DNA of 10,041 bases from Nitrospirota bacterium (lineage in GTDB: Bacteria > Nitrospirota > Thermodesulfovibrionia > Thermodesulfovibrionales > SM23-35). The position numbers and the translations under genes were made by a program. The stretch lies in assembly GCA_018262395.1 (NCBI GenBank), contig JAGSYM010000016.1:1-10041 (forward strand), given 5' to 3'. The notes under the pieces were generated by a model. That model did no database searches and was not told the origin of the DNA. It saw only the letters and a program-made list of their open reading frames with translations. How positions within the stretch are numbered: the stretch's first letter is position 1; every line of letters starts with the position of its first letter. This document shows, in pieces, positions 1-6,667 of this stretch.

Positions 1-45
1 TTTAAAATTTCAGCACATTTCCTGAATGGAGATGCTTCAGCTAAG

Positions 46-66
46 CGGGCAACGATTCACTGCCCG
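46..66. repeat. Short GC-rich hairpin
   Basis: CGGGCA (46-51) is the exact reverse complement of TGCCCG (61-66), enclosing a 9-nt loop. It is followed by C/G-rich sequence but no T-run, so it is not a standard intrinsic terminator. It may belong to the 3' region of a gene left of the window. Confidence 0.35.
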
Positions 67-96
67 TTCCCGCCCGGGTTCTGAGATGTGAATACC

Positions 97-160
97 TGAG
101 CGCATTCATGGGGAGCAGTGTATGTGGAGATTATTCACCGCTCCCCAGTTTCTCCGCTCA
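97..160. repeat. Nested hairpin structure upstream of the reductase
   Basis: An outer arm TGAGCG (97-102) pairs with CGCTCA (155-160). Inside it, GGGGAGC (110-116) pairs perfectly with GCTCCCC (140-146), and after one A-C mismatch GTG (118-120) pairs with CAC (136-138). No T-run follows. I see no sequence match to the GCAGA/TCTGC elements elsewhere in the window. Function unknown: it may be an RNA structure at the end of an upstream transcript or another intergenic palindromic repeat. Confidence 0.4.
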
Positions 161-198
161 TTTCAGGGTTTGCATGTTGGGCTTTCTTTTACAACCTA

Positions 199-353
199 AA
201 AAATGGCAGACATTGTTCAAAATGATTATTTAACTCGATGATTTGATGAAAATATCCTTCATCGCTGTCAGAAGAAAATCATGAATGAAACCATCGGGCG
301 AAGGTATACTTCGGTATCGAAAAATAATTTTTCTTATGACATCTGCCATTTTT
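199..353. repeat. Inverted-repeat element, copy 1 (MITE-like or structured RNA)
   Basis: A perfect 12-bp terminal inverted repeat, AAAAATGGCAGA (199-210) with TCTGCCATTTTT (342-353), bounds a 155-nt AT-rich element. ATTATTT (225-231) and AAATAAT (322-328) extend the stem after an irregular internal loop. Two hairpins sit inside: CGATGA (236-241) with TCATCG (259-264), holding an inner GAT/ATC pairing; and ATAC-TTCG-GTAT (306-317), alternatively CGAAG (299-303) with CTTCG (309-313). It is clearly related to the element at 7165-7316 in the same orientation, sharing blocks such as TATCGAAAAATAATTTTTCT. It ends 23 nt before the reductase start codon. No target-site duplication is convincing. Confidence 0.75.
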
Positions 354-376
354 AAAAGCATTTTGACAGATAACAC

Positions 377-1468
377 ATGAAACTGAGCACTAAAGTTCTT
401 GTAGTCGGCGGTGGCCCTGCAGGATCTTCTGCTGCCAGCCTCCTCGCAGCACAGGGAACAGAGGTAATCCTTCTTGAAAAAAATCCTGCCTTTGTAAAAC
501 CCTGTGGAGGCGGCATTGCTCTGAGCGCTTTTAATGAACTCGGAATTCCTCAAACAGTCATCAAAAAGGAGGTCGAAACAATCAGGCTGATATCGCCCCG
601 GGGGAATAAACTTGATATAGCTTTGCGTGGTTGCGGTCTTGCGATTGTTGAACGGGGAGACTTTGACAGGACACTCCGAAGGGAATCGGAAGCACGGGGT
701 GCGCAGGTCCTTGAGGGGGAATTCGTGGGGTTAACTCAAGGGCACTTTTACCGGGTTGAGGCACGTGCCGGGGAGACAACCCACGCAATTGTCTCGGAAT
801 ATATCATTGCAGCCGACGGGGTCGACTCACGGGTCAGGACTGCACTCGGTATCAAAACGGCCCGGTCATTTTTTACCGCATCTGCGCATGTGCCCGGCCT
901 GCAGTCTGAAGTTTGTGAATTCTGGTTCGGCGCGTCTCATGCCCCGTATTCGTATTCATGGGTATTTCCTGCGGCAGAGGGAAGTTCAATAGGTACGGGA
1001 ACCTTTGAGCAGGGCAGGATCAATACCTTGTTTGAAAGGTTCATGCACAGAACGGGAATACCGGTGAACGCTGGAAAAAGAATCTACCGAATACCTGTAT
1101 GGTCAGGTGAATTATATAATATAGATAACGTCCTGTTCGCCGGAGATTCAGCAGGGCAGGTTATGCCGCTGACCTACGAGGGGATATATTATGCGATGAA
1201 GGCCGGAGAGCTTGCTGCAGCATCGATTATGGAAGGCAACGTGTATGACTATAAGAAGAGGTGGCAGAGCAGGTTCAATAAAAGATTTATGCTTATGAAC
1301 AAACTCGGAAATCATTTTCTCAAAGATGATGCCTCGGCTGAAAGGCTTGTTGCCTTGCATAGAAGAAACGATATTTGTGAGGCTTCATTGAGGCTCTGGC
1401 TCGGAAAAGACAGCAGCAAGACAGGCCTCATGGATTATATGAGGTTCTTCAGGAAGTTCCTGTGCTGA
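377..1468 (+). CDS. Geranylgeranyl-reductase-family FAD-dependent oxidoreductase
   Basis: A 363-aa flavoprotein of the geranylgeranyl/digeranylgeranyl reductase (ChlP-like) group, which reduces isoprenoid double bonds or related substrates. The N-terminal FAD-binding Rossmann motif is G11-G-G-P-A-G16, followed by acidic E34 for the ribose. The family-typical P42-C-G-G-G46 follows, then R93-x-x-F-D97, the A-A-D147-G148 motif, an aromatic Y193-S-W-V-F-P198 substrate-side segment, and the second FAD motif A-G256-D257 with its P-L-T-Y-E-G-I helix near 264-270. Length is normal. ATG 377 is required because the FAD motif begins ten residues later, yet no clear Shine-Dalgarno precedes it and the right arm of an inverted-repeat element ends only 23 nt upstream. 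Its stop overlaps the start of the TonB gene. The true substrate (menaquinone side chain, lipid or other) cannot be read from the sequence. Confidence 0.85.
   Translation: MKLSTKVLVVGGGPAGSSAASLLAAQGTEVILLEKNPAFVKPCGGGIALSAFNELGIPQTVIKKEVETIRLISPRGNKLDIALRGCGLAIVERGDFDRTLRRESEARGAQVLEGEFVGLTQGHFYRVEARAGETTHAIVSEYIIAADGVDSRVRTALGIKTARSFFTASAHVPGLQSEVCEFWFGASHAPYSYSWVFPAAEGSSIGTGTFEQGRINTLFERFMHRTGIPVNAGKRIYRIPVWSGELYNIDNVLFAGDSAGQVMPLTYEGIYYAMKAGELAAASIMEGNVYDYKKRWQSRFNKRFMLMNKLGNHFLKDDASAERLVALHRRNDICEASLRLWLGKDSSKTGLMDYMRFFRKFLC
1451..1456 (+). promoter_or_regulatory. Ribosome binding site fixing the GTG start of TonB
   Basis: AGGAAG lies five bases before GTG 1462 and inside the end of the reductase gene. 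It supports the GTG start and the 7-nt overlap between the two genes. Confidence 0.7.
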
Positions 1469-2262
1469 ATCTCGAAAGATTTTTCATCTATTCGTTTGCA
1501 GTGCATGTTCTTTTCTTTGCTGCAGTCCTGCTGTTGATTCCACCTGCGGAGGAAATACGGGGAAAGGGAGAAATTCTTACACAGCTTGTTTCTCCCGATG
1601 AATTGCTTTCAGGCAAACCAGTAATCATACCCCCTTCAAGGAAACAATCCGCCCCTCGTGTATCACGGCCACGCCCTGAGACAGCGCGTCCTGAACCTTC
1701 TTTTGACCGAACCCCTGCCGGTTCATTCAGGCAAAAAGAAGCTTCCTCCTCGCATTCTCCTGTTGAGGGAGATTCCTCCGGGCAGAAGACGGAGGAGAAA
1801 CCTGCAGTGAGAGGATCAGACCGGAAACAGGAAAAATCAGGTCCAGCCTTGAAGGAGAAACTTTTTGACCGGAGTGTTATTGGTGACATAGCAAAACGGA
1901 ATATTGAGAAGGCCGAAAAAGAGAAAGACAAGTCCTTCACCTTCGATACGAAAGAGTACAAATTTTTGATCTACAATCGGCGGTTAAAGCAGCGTATTGA
2001 GAGCATCTGGGTCTATCCAAGGGATGCTGCGGCACAAGGCATTTACGGAGACCTTGTTATTAAATTTACGATTTTGCAAAACGGGAATCTTGGCTCTGTC
2101 GAACTTGTCAGGACCTCCGGGCATAAGAATCTTGATGACGCTGCCATAAAGGCCCTGCGCGATGGAGCCCCTTACTGGCCTATTCCGAAAGAATGGGGAA
2201 TGGAGTCTTATACCATAGAAGGGCTTTTCATTTACACTCTTTACGGATATTACGTTATTTAA
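1462..2262 (+). CDS. Energy transducer TonB
   Basis: A 266-aa TonB-family protein that would carry proton-motive energy from an inner-membrane ExbB/ExbD-type motor to outer-membrane receptors. It has a single hydrophobic N-terminal segment (about residues 7-28, ending L-L-L-I-P-P), a long low-complexity periplasmic spacer rich in Pro, Glu, Lys and Ser (about 29-150), and a C-terminal TonB fold (about 166-260). The fold shows I-W-V-Y185-P186, G-D-L-V-I-K-F-T-I, the S-G-x-x-x-L-D-D-A-A helix and the A-P-Y-W-P-I-P segment. The GTG start has a good ribosome site and overlaps the reductase stop, so the pair is probably translationally coupled. No exbB/exbD or receptor gene is present here, so the partner is unknown. 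The TonB assignment is firm; the cargo is not. Confidence 0.87.
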   Translation: MLNLERFFIYSFAVHVLFFAAVLLLIPPAEEIRGKGEILTQLVSPDELLSGKPVIIPPSRKQSAPRVSRPRPETARPEPSFDRTPAGSFRQKEASSSHSPVEGDSSGQKTEEKPAVRGSDRKQEKSGPALKEKLFDRSVIGDIAKRNIEKAEKEKDKSFTFDTKEYKFLIYNRRLKQRIESIWVYPRDAAAQGIYGDLVIKFTILQNGNLGSVELVRTSGHKNLDDAAIKALRDGAPYWPIPKEWGMESYTIEGLFIYTLYGYYVI

Positions 2263-2301
2263 GTTACACGTGTGGTGAGCGATGACGACAAGGAAGGATA
2301 G

Positions 2302-2523
2302 ATGAACCCGAGACTTTTCCTGAGAATTGGAGACACAGTCAGACATATCCATTACGGCGCCTGGGGTGATGGCCAGGTGGTGGAAGAGAAACATTCGGTC
2401 CTGCCAGGCGGTATCTGCATCGTGAGGGTTTTATTTGAAGACGGGATAGAAAGATCATTTATTAATGACCTCAATAGCGAACTGTGCTGTTTTTACGCAG
2501 GGATCAGAATCCATAAATTTTAA
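2302..2523 (+). CDS. Small DUF3553/KOW-like protein
   Basis: A 73-aa protein beginning after a purine-rich ribosome site (AGGAAGGA, 2291-2298). The N-terminal part reads R-I-G-D-T-V-R-H-I-H-Y-G-A-W-G-D-G-Q-V-V-E-E, the pattern of DUF3553 and other KOW/SH3-like barrels (compare G-D-x-V-x-H-x-x-x-G-x-G-x-V). Then come P-G-G-I-C-I-V-R-V-L-F, a basic/aromatic strand and a C-terminal C-C-F-Y-A-G-I-R. Such barrels often bind nucleic acid or RNA polymerase, but I cannot assign a role. It lies 39 nt after tonB and could be co-transcribed with it. No transmembrane segment or signal peptide is visible. The call to the DUF3553 neighbourhood is by motif resemblance only. Confidence 0.72.
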   Translation: MNPRLFLRIGDTVRHIHYGAWGDGQVVEEKHSVLPGGICIVRVLFEDGIERSFINDLNSELCCFYAGIRIHKF

Positions 2524-2571
2524 GAAAAAAGTTAAGTTTCTCATGTAACACATCATAATAAAAGAATTTTC

Positions 2572-2600
2572 TTGACAAAATCCTCCCGCGATGGTTTAAT
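2572..2600 (+). promoter_or_regulatory. Sigma70-type promoter for the signalling operon
   Basis: TTGACA (2572-2577), a perfect -35, is separated by exactly 17 bp from TTTAAT (2595-2600), a five-of-six match to the -10. The expected transcription start is near A2607, next to ATG 2608. This argues that the TTG at 2572 is a promoter element rather than a start codon. Confidence 0.7.
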
Positions 2601-2607
2601 TTTTTTA

Positions 2608-3612
2608 ATGGGACCGTTTACCTGTCTAATCGAAAAAGCGACACCTGCTATCCTCATTGTCGATGATCTGCAAACTAACATCGACCTTTTGGAAGCAATT
2701 TTTGTGAAGGAAGGATTTACGGTTCAGAGCGCGAAGGGTGCAGTCGAGGCTATGAAAATGTTCGAAAAACACCCTGTCGACCTCGCCGTGGTTGATGTCA
2801 TGATGCCGGGGATAGATGGCTTTGAATTATGCTCAAGACTCAAGCAGAAGGCAGGAAAACATTTTTTTCCGGTTATTCTTCTCACAGCCCTGTCGGACAG
2901 AAACAGCAGAATTAAGGGACTTGAATCAGGGGCTGACGATTTTATCAGCAAGCCGTTTGATAACCTGGAACTTCTGCTGAAAATACGGTCGCTCCTGAAA
3001 TTGAAGGCGCTTCAGGAAGAGCTTGACCACTCGGAAAACATTATTCTCACTCTTGCTGTTGCGATGGAGGCACGGGACCCCTACACGAAAGGACACTCGA
3101 CAAGGGTGAGCAAACTCTCCGTGGATTTTACCGCCTTTCTTGGCCTGTCTGAAAAAGAACGGGAAGAGATGAAAAAGGCTGGGATCCTCCATGATATCGG
3201 TAAGATATGCCTCAGCCAGTCCATCCTCCGCAAGCCCGGCCCGTTAACCACAGACGAGCAGGAAATGATTAAAACTCATGCTCTTCTTGGCGAAGATTTA
3301 TGCAGGCCGCTGGTCTCGATGAGAAGAATCCTGCCGGCCATCCGGCACCACCATGAGCGATGGGATGGGAAAGGGTTTCCTGACGGACTTGCAGGACAGA
3401 ACATCCCTATTATGGCCCGCATCCTCTCGATCGTGGATTCTTTTGATGCTATGGTATCTGTTCGGCCGTACCGGGACCGAAAGTCTGTGAAGGCTGCGCT
3501 TGCGATGATGAAAGGGGAGCAGGAGCGGGGACAATGGGATGCGGAGTTGCTCGGATATTTTCTCAACATGATGTCCCCTCTGGTCGAAAAAGGATATAAG
3601 GTAGATGCTTAG
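2608..3612 (+). CDS. Response regulator with HD-GYP c-di-GMP phosphodiesterase domain
   Basis: A 334-aa (from ATG 2608) cytoplasmic two-domain regulator. The N-terminal receiver (about 13-130) has acidic pair D19-D20, phosphoacceptor D63 in V-V-D-V-M-M-P-G, T93 and K115. The C-terminal HD-GYP domain (about 140-330) has G-H163-S-T-R166, the L-H195-D196-I-G-K metal site, K-x-H224, H248-H-E250-R, and D253-G-K-G-F-P258, where the signature GYP is GFP. HD-GYP domains hydrolyse c-di-GMP; all expected metal ligands are present, so activity is likely and probably phosphorylation-controlled. An upstream in-frame TTG (2572, 346 aa) is possible but falls in the -35 box. Neither start has a good ribosome site. 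It overlaps the kinase gene by 8 nt, so the kinase is the obvious phosphodonor. Confidence 0.9.
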   Translation: MGPFTCLIEKATPAILIVDDLQTNIDLLEAIFVKEGFTVQSAKGAVEAMKMFEKHPVDLAVVDVMMPGIDGFELCSRLKQKAGKHFFPVILLTALSDRNSRIKGLESGADDFISKPFDNLELLLKIRSLLKLKALQEELDHSENIILTLAVAMEARDPYTKGHSTRVSKLSVDFTAFLGLSEKEREEMKKAGILHDIGKICLSQSILRKPGPLTTDEQEMIKTHALLGEDLCRPLVSMRRILPAIRHHHERWDGKGFPDGLAGQNIPIMARILSIVDSFDAMVSVRPYRDRKSVKAALAMMKGEQERGQWDAELLGYFLNMMSPLVEKGYKVDA

Positions 3613-6600
3613 GGTAGCAATCGCAGGCGGCAATATCGGCGCAAGCGCTCTTATTTCTCTCCTTAAGGGAGATGCAAATACAGAAATCATTGGAATCTAC
3701 GAGAAAAAATCCGACGCGCCGGGCGTTATCCTCGCAAAAAAGTGGAATATACCCGTCTTTGATGATATACGATTACTCTGCTCTGAAAATCCTGAAATGG
3801 TTATTAACGTCTCCGGTGACGTTCATGTCAGCAGTGACATTCGCCTGGTCTCGGGCAATAAAATAGAAGTTATCGAAGGAATAGGAGCACGATTCCTCTG
3901 GGAGATCATCGAGAAACAGAAAAGAGCGAAAATAGAAGCATTCAAGACCATAGAAAACCAACGGGTCATTTTCAGTCTTCTTTCCAAAATTACCACAATA
4001 GAGCAGTTGCCTGATTTCTTTGAACTCCTTCTCGAAAAGGCCCTTGCTCTCGTGGAAGCCCCTGCAGGTAGTATCGCACTCCTTGAACATGACGAAATCA
4101 ACTTTATTGCCTCGAGGGGTCTGAGTAAAAAATTCGATGCGCATGCAGCCTGGAGCCCGGTGTCAGGCGGTATTGCCGATGTAATACTGAGGAATAAAGA
4201 GATCCTGTCGGTTAATGATACCCTTACGTCAGACTTTACAAAAACCAATCCAGCACTTATCGGGGAAAAAATACGGGCGCTGCTTGCATGTCCTGTTGTC
4301 CTTCAGGATTCCGTATCCGGAATCCTTTTCATCAATGACTTTAAACCAAGGCTGTTCACTGAAAGACAGAAGGCGTCCTTAAATCTTTTATCTGGTCTGA
4401 TAGGTATTTGTCTTGACAGAGTTACACTGCTCGGGAAGATCGAAACTCTGAATCTGCAGTCCCTGCAGTTAATGCAGGTGATTGAGAGCAAGACCAGGGA
4501 GATTGAGGAGCTCAAGGAGAGTCTTGAGAAAAAGGTGTCTGTAAGAACTGAAGGGCTCGAAAAGATCAACAGGGAACTTGAATACGCAAATCAGCTCAAG
4601 GGCAGGTTCATCGCCAATATGAGCCATGAACTGCGCACCCCCCTCAATTCAATCATAGGGTTTTCGGACGTTCTCCTTGACCGGACCTTCGGTGAACTCT
4701 CGGACAATCAGGAACGGTATATCAAGAATATTTACACCTCGGGAAAGCATCTGCTGGAACTCATCAACAATATTCTCGATATCGCCAAGATAGAGTCCGG
4801 AAAATATGAAATGGTATACGAAACATTCCTGGTCGATGATGTGATCAGTGAGGTTATCAATACCATGAAGCCTCTTGTTGAAAATAAATTTATCGACATT
4901 GTCACTGCAGTCGGGGAAAACATCAATTCGGTGACTGCGGACAGGGTAAAACTGAAGCAGATCCTCTATAACCTCCTTTCCAATGCTATAAAATTTACAC
5001 CGGAAGGGGGCATGGTGAAGGTATCCGTCGCACGGGAAGAGAATCCTGAAAGATACTATCTCACTCCGAAGTCTGGGCTCGAGTTCATACGGTTCGCTGT
5101 GCAGGATACCGGCATCGGCATAAGTCCTGAAGACAGTGAGAGGATCTTCGATGAATTTGAACAGGCAAGTTCCTCCTACGGAAAACAATATGGCGGTGTG
5201 GGACTGGGCCTTGCTCTCACCAAGAAACTCGTTGAACTCCACGGGGGGATGATAACGGTAGAGAGCACTGTTGGGGAAGGGAGCACATTTACCTTCCTCA
5301 TACCCGTTACATCACCTGTTACGGAGACGGCTGCCCCTGAACCTCTCAAAGCTGTGAGCCTCACGTTCCCATGGATGAAAGAAGAGGCGCCTCTCATCCT
5401 GGTTGTTGAGGATGACCTTGCGACCACAGAGCTTCTTACCCTTCATCTTACGCAGGCCGGATATAAAGTAGCGCATGCATTCAATGGCCAGGAGGCGATT
5501 GAGAAGGCAAAAGCCCTTCAGCCCTTTGCAGTAACACTCGATGTCCTGCTGCCGAAAAAGGATGGATGGGAGGTCTTACAGGAACTGAAGATTGACAAGC
5601 AGACAGCAGACATACCGGTAATCATCCATTCCATTGTTGACAATAAAGATCTTGCCTTTGCCCTTGGAGCGGCTGATTATCTGATGAAACCGCTCGATAA
5701 AGAGGCCCTCATCGGAAAACTTGAGGAGATCTCTGTTTCCAAAGGGAAGAAAGTCCTGCCGGTCTCTGTCCTCATCATAGAATCTGAAGATGAAGTTACA
5801 CAGAATTTTAAGGAAATTTTTGAATCACAGGGTTTTCTCATTTATACCGCATCAACCGGGAAGCGTGGGATCGAGCTTGCCACGGTATTAAGGCCGGGAG
5901 TCATACTGCTGAATTTTAGTATGCCAGATATGCTCGGATTTGATGTGATCAGAGAAATAAAGGAAAATCCATCCACGAAGAACATCCCCATATTCATCCT
6001 TACAGAAAGAGATATTTCTGTCGACGACAGAATATCGCTTGTGGGGAAGATTGAGCGCATCGTCCAGAAATATTCATTTGATACGAAAGAGTTGATAGAC
6101 CACATCAAGGAACTTGAAATCCTCTATCCGAGAAGGGCCGGGCTTATCGACGACCTCACAGGGGTGTTCAGTCACCGGTATTTTCAGATTCGCCTTGCCC
6201 AGGAGGTTGAGCGGGCAACAAGATACAAACTGCCCTTAAACTTCCTGCTTCTCGACCTGGACTTTTTTGATCAATACGTAAAGAATCACGGTGATTATTA
6301 TGGCAATATGACGCTGAAAAAAGTTGCTGAACTCCTGAGAAAAAATATACGGGGTTCTGATATCGTTGTTCGCTATGGCGGGGATTCGTTTGGAATTATT
6401 CTCCCCAATACGGTTATCACTGCTGCACTCTCGATGAGCAACAGATTTAATGCGATTATTAAGAACTATCCGTTCATCTATGAAAATTCCCAGCCGAAAG
6501 GGCATATTACCGCCAGTATTGGGTTGACATTCCTTGACGGACAGACAACGGAAGAATTCATCCTCTGTGCCGAGAAGGCCCTTGCCCGGGCTTTTACCAA

Positions 6601-6667
6601 GGGAGGAGACAGGGTGGAGGTCTACTCCAAGGAACAGTATGAGCCAGAAGAGGTCAAGCAGTACTGA
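3605..6667 (+). CDS. Hybrid sensor histidine kinase: Rossmann-GAF-HisKA-HATPase-REC-REC-GGDEF
   Basis: A 1020-aa protein without transmembrane segments, so cytosolic. Order: Rossmann-like domain (about 1-110) with G8-G-N-I-G12; GAF (about 120-277); coiled coil (about 280-330); HisKA with H341 in S-H-E-L-R-T-P-L-N; HATPase_c with N456 and N460, D501-T-G-I-G and G530-G-V-G-L-G-L; REC1 (about 597-710) with E602-D-D604, D646, S676 and K695; REC2 (about 720-835) where the phosphoacceptor is N770 and the acidic pocket reads E-S-E-D; and GGDEF (about 847-1010) with motif G925-G-D-S-F. The kinase core and REC1 look functional. REC2 cannot accept phosphate. The GGDEF lacks the usual N/D substrate residues (D-Q-Y-V-K-N-H-G-D-Y-Y-G-N, 889-901) but keeps an I-site R916-G-S-D919 five residues before the motif. 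It probably senses a cytosolic signal and phosphorylates its own REC1 and the HD-GYP protein. ATG 3605 overlaps the upstream stop. Confidence 0.9.
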   Translation: MLRVAIAGGNIGASALISLLKGDANTEIIGIYEKKSDAPGVILAKKWNIPVFDDIRLLCSENPEMVINVSGDVHVSSDIRLVSGNKIEVIEGIGARFLWEIIEKQKRAKIEAFKTIENQRVIFSLLSKITTIEQLPDFFELLLEKALALVEAPAGSIALLEHDEINFIASRGLSKKFDAHAAWSPVSGGIADVILRNKEILSVNDTLTSDFTKTNPALIGEKIRALLACPVVLQDSVSGILFINDFKPRLFTERQKASLNLLSGLIGICLDRVTLLGKIETLNLQSLQLMQVIESKTREIEELKESLEKKVSVRTEGLEKINRELEYANQLKGRFIANMSHELRTPLNSIIGFSDVLLDRTFGELSDNQERYIKNIYTSGKHLLELINNILDIAKIESGKYEMVYETFLVDDVISEVINTMKPLVENKFIDIVTAVGENINSVTADRVKLKQILYNLLSNAIKFTPEGGMVKVSVAREENPERYYLTPKSGLEFIRFAVQDTGIGISPEDSERIFDEFEQASSSYGKQYGGVGLGLALTKKLVELHGGMITVESTVGEGSTFTFLIPVTSPVTETAAPEPLKAVSLTFPWMKEEAPLILVVEDDLATTELLTLHLTQAGYKVAHAFNGQEAIEKAKALQPFAVTLDVLLPKKDGWEVLQELKIDKQTADIPVIIHSIVDNKDLAFALGAADYLMKPLDKEALIGKLEEISVSKGKKVLPVSVLIIESEDEVTQNFKEIFESQGFLIYTASTGKRGIELATVLRPGVILLNFSMPDMLGFDVIREIKENPSTKNIPIFILTERDISVDDRISLVGKIERIVQKYSFDTKELIDHIKELEILYPRRAGLIDDLTGVFSHRYFQIRLAQEVERATRYKLPLNFLLLDLDFFDQYVKNHGDYYGNMTLKKVAELLRKNIRGSDIVVRYGGDSFGIILPNTVITAALSMSNRFNAIIKNYPFIYENSQPKGHITASIGLTFLDGQTTEEFILCAEKALARAFTKGGDRVEVYSKEQYEPEEVKQY
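6629..6633 (+). promoter_or_regulatory. Ribosome binding site fixing the alkyltransferase start
   Basis: AAGGA lies five bases before ATG 6639, within the last codons of the kinase gene. It selects ATG 6639 over in-frame starts further upstream (for example 6534), whose translation is only the alternate frame of the kinase. Confidence 0.7.

Noticed and set aside
1..84. Open frame from the left edge to TGA at 82-84 (27 codons)
   Set aside because: It is too short to recognise, has no composition signal, and contains a perfect hairpin at 46-66. It could be the end of an upstream gene but cannot be supported.
60..150. Possible TPP riboswitch, because CTGAGAT and ACCTGA occur near each other
   Set aside because: The other conserved blocks (the GGGGTGC-like start and the GGATAAT/GTAGGGA end) are missing, and the order and spacing do not fit.
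363..373. TTGACAGATAA at 363-373 repeated at 9480-9490, and TTGACA as a -35 box for the reductase
   Set aside because: An 11-nt match with no shared context is likely chance. A -10 at normal spacing would fall inside the reductase coding region.
1488..1961. Long minus-strand frame opposite tonB and similar antisense frames across the window
   Set aside because: They mirror strong plus-strand genes, show no domain pattern and have no supporting ribosome sites.
2266..2273. ACACGTGT palindrome after tonB as an operator
   Set aside because: A single 8-nt palindrome with no second copy or linked promoter is expected by chance.
6534..6638. N-terminal extension of the alkyltransferase from an upstream in-frame ATG
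   Set aside because: This stretch is the alternate frame of the kinase gene; its translation is low-complexity and unlike the family. ATG 6639 has a well-spaced AAGGA.
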